Part shown: piece by piece, positions 53,077 to 53,094 of the stretch
Position numbering within the stretch: position 1 is the stretch's first letter
Layout of the letters: the number at the start of each line of letters is the position of its first letter
Origin: an uncultured Faecalibacterium sp.
Lineage (GTDB): Bacteria > Bacillota > Clostridia > Oscillospirales > Ruminococcaceae
NCBI GenBank assembly: GCA_934539245.1
Contig: CAKTCK010000013.1
Location: 1 to 53,094 of the forward strand
Length of the DNA: 53,094 nucleotides
Direction of reading: 5' to 3'
Notes under the pieces: model-generated
What the model saw: the letters and a program-made list of their open reading frames with translations, nothing else
Database searches by the model: none
What the model was told of the DNA's origin: nothing
Made by a program: the position numbers and the translations under genes

Positions 53077-53094
53077 TCAATTGAAAAGGGAAAA

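Overview
The window reads as the chromosome of a low-redundancy, GC-rich Bacillota (Firmicutes, class Clostridia), most like the Oscillospiraceae/Ruminococcaceae around Faecalibacterium, Gemmiger and Subdoligranulum. Support: clostridial families (DUF951, DUF4364, ANTAR regulator beside glutamine synthetase, archaeal-type AspRS), sporulation genes (spoIVA, spoIVB, spo0A), Gram-positive ribosome binding sites and frequent TTG starts. The genus is an inference; no rRNA gene is present.

Layout. 1-4.7 kb (+): nitrogen block with the 3' end of a type III glutamine synthetase, a type I glutamine synthetase, an ANTAR regulator, then CTP synthase. 4.8-5.0 kb (-): two tRNA-Leu genes. 5.2-7.0 kb: polysaccharide deacetylase and a membrane-tailed MerR regulator with a textbook operator. 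7.1-12.2 kb (-): a housekeeping operon DUF951-prfA-sua5-coaE-lytic transglycosylase-M18 aminopeptidase. 12.4-14.0 kb (+): an S1-domain protein and a DUF4364 protein. 14.1-16.7 kb (-): spoIVA, a ZIP metal transporter and a small acidic protein. 17.0 kb: a tiny repeat lipoprotein. 17.4-19.8 kb (-): acyl-ACP thioesterase, a chromate-transporter pair and a LOG-family protein. 19.9-23.8 kb (-): a complete polyamine ABC transporter. 24.1-28.4 kb (-): a Gld-like ABC exporter with GldG and DUF4340 proteins. 28.6-35.6 kb (-, with one + gene): rpmE, a small protein/XRE pair, rnr, secG, a class B PBP and aspS.

35.7-46.8 kb is an AT-richer integrated element inserted at the 3' end of spo0A. Its tyrosine integrase lies just downstream of, and co-oriented with, spo0A. 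At the far end is a displaced 39-codon copy of the spo0A 3' end that differs only at synonymous sites, followed by the stump of a second, older integrase with its leader. Cargo: a small protein plus an SF2 helicase, a long structured non-coding stretch, an orphan radical SAM enzyme, a zinc-ribbon protein, a serine recombinase, and a minus-strand operon of small proteins with a SprT-like metalloprotease and an XRE regulator, facing a ribbon-helix-helix gene across a divergent control region. No relaxase or conjugation genes are visible.

The element carries three layers of unexplained small-scale structure: (1) three operon-internal hairpins with a conserved loop and covarying stems; (2) about ten palindromes of the form AAGTNNACTT, often abutting stop codons and often paired with CCCG[G/C]CGG; (3) a duplicated integrase leader with conserved inverted repeats and a hairpin that would bury the ribosome binding site. 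These are the best candidates for undescribed biology.

46.7-53.1 kb returns to the chromosome: spo0A and spoIVB, a sugar-phosphate transferase (all -), a MATE efflux pump (+) and groEL (-).
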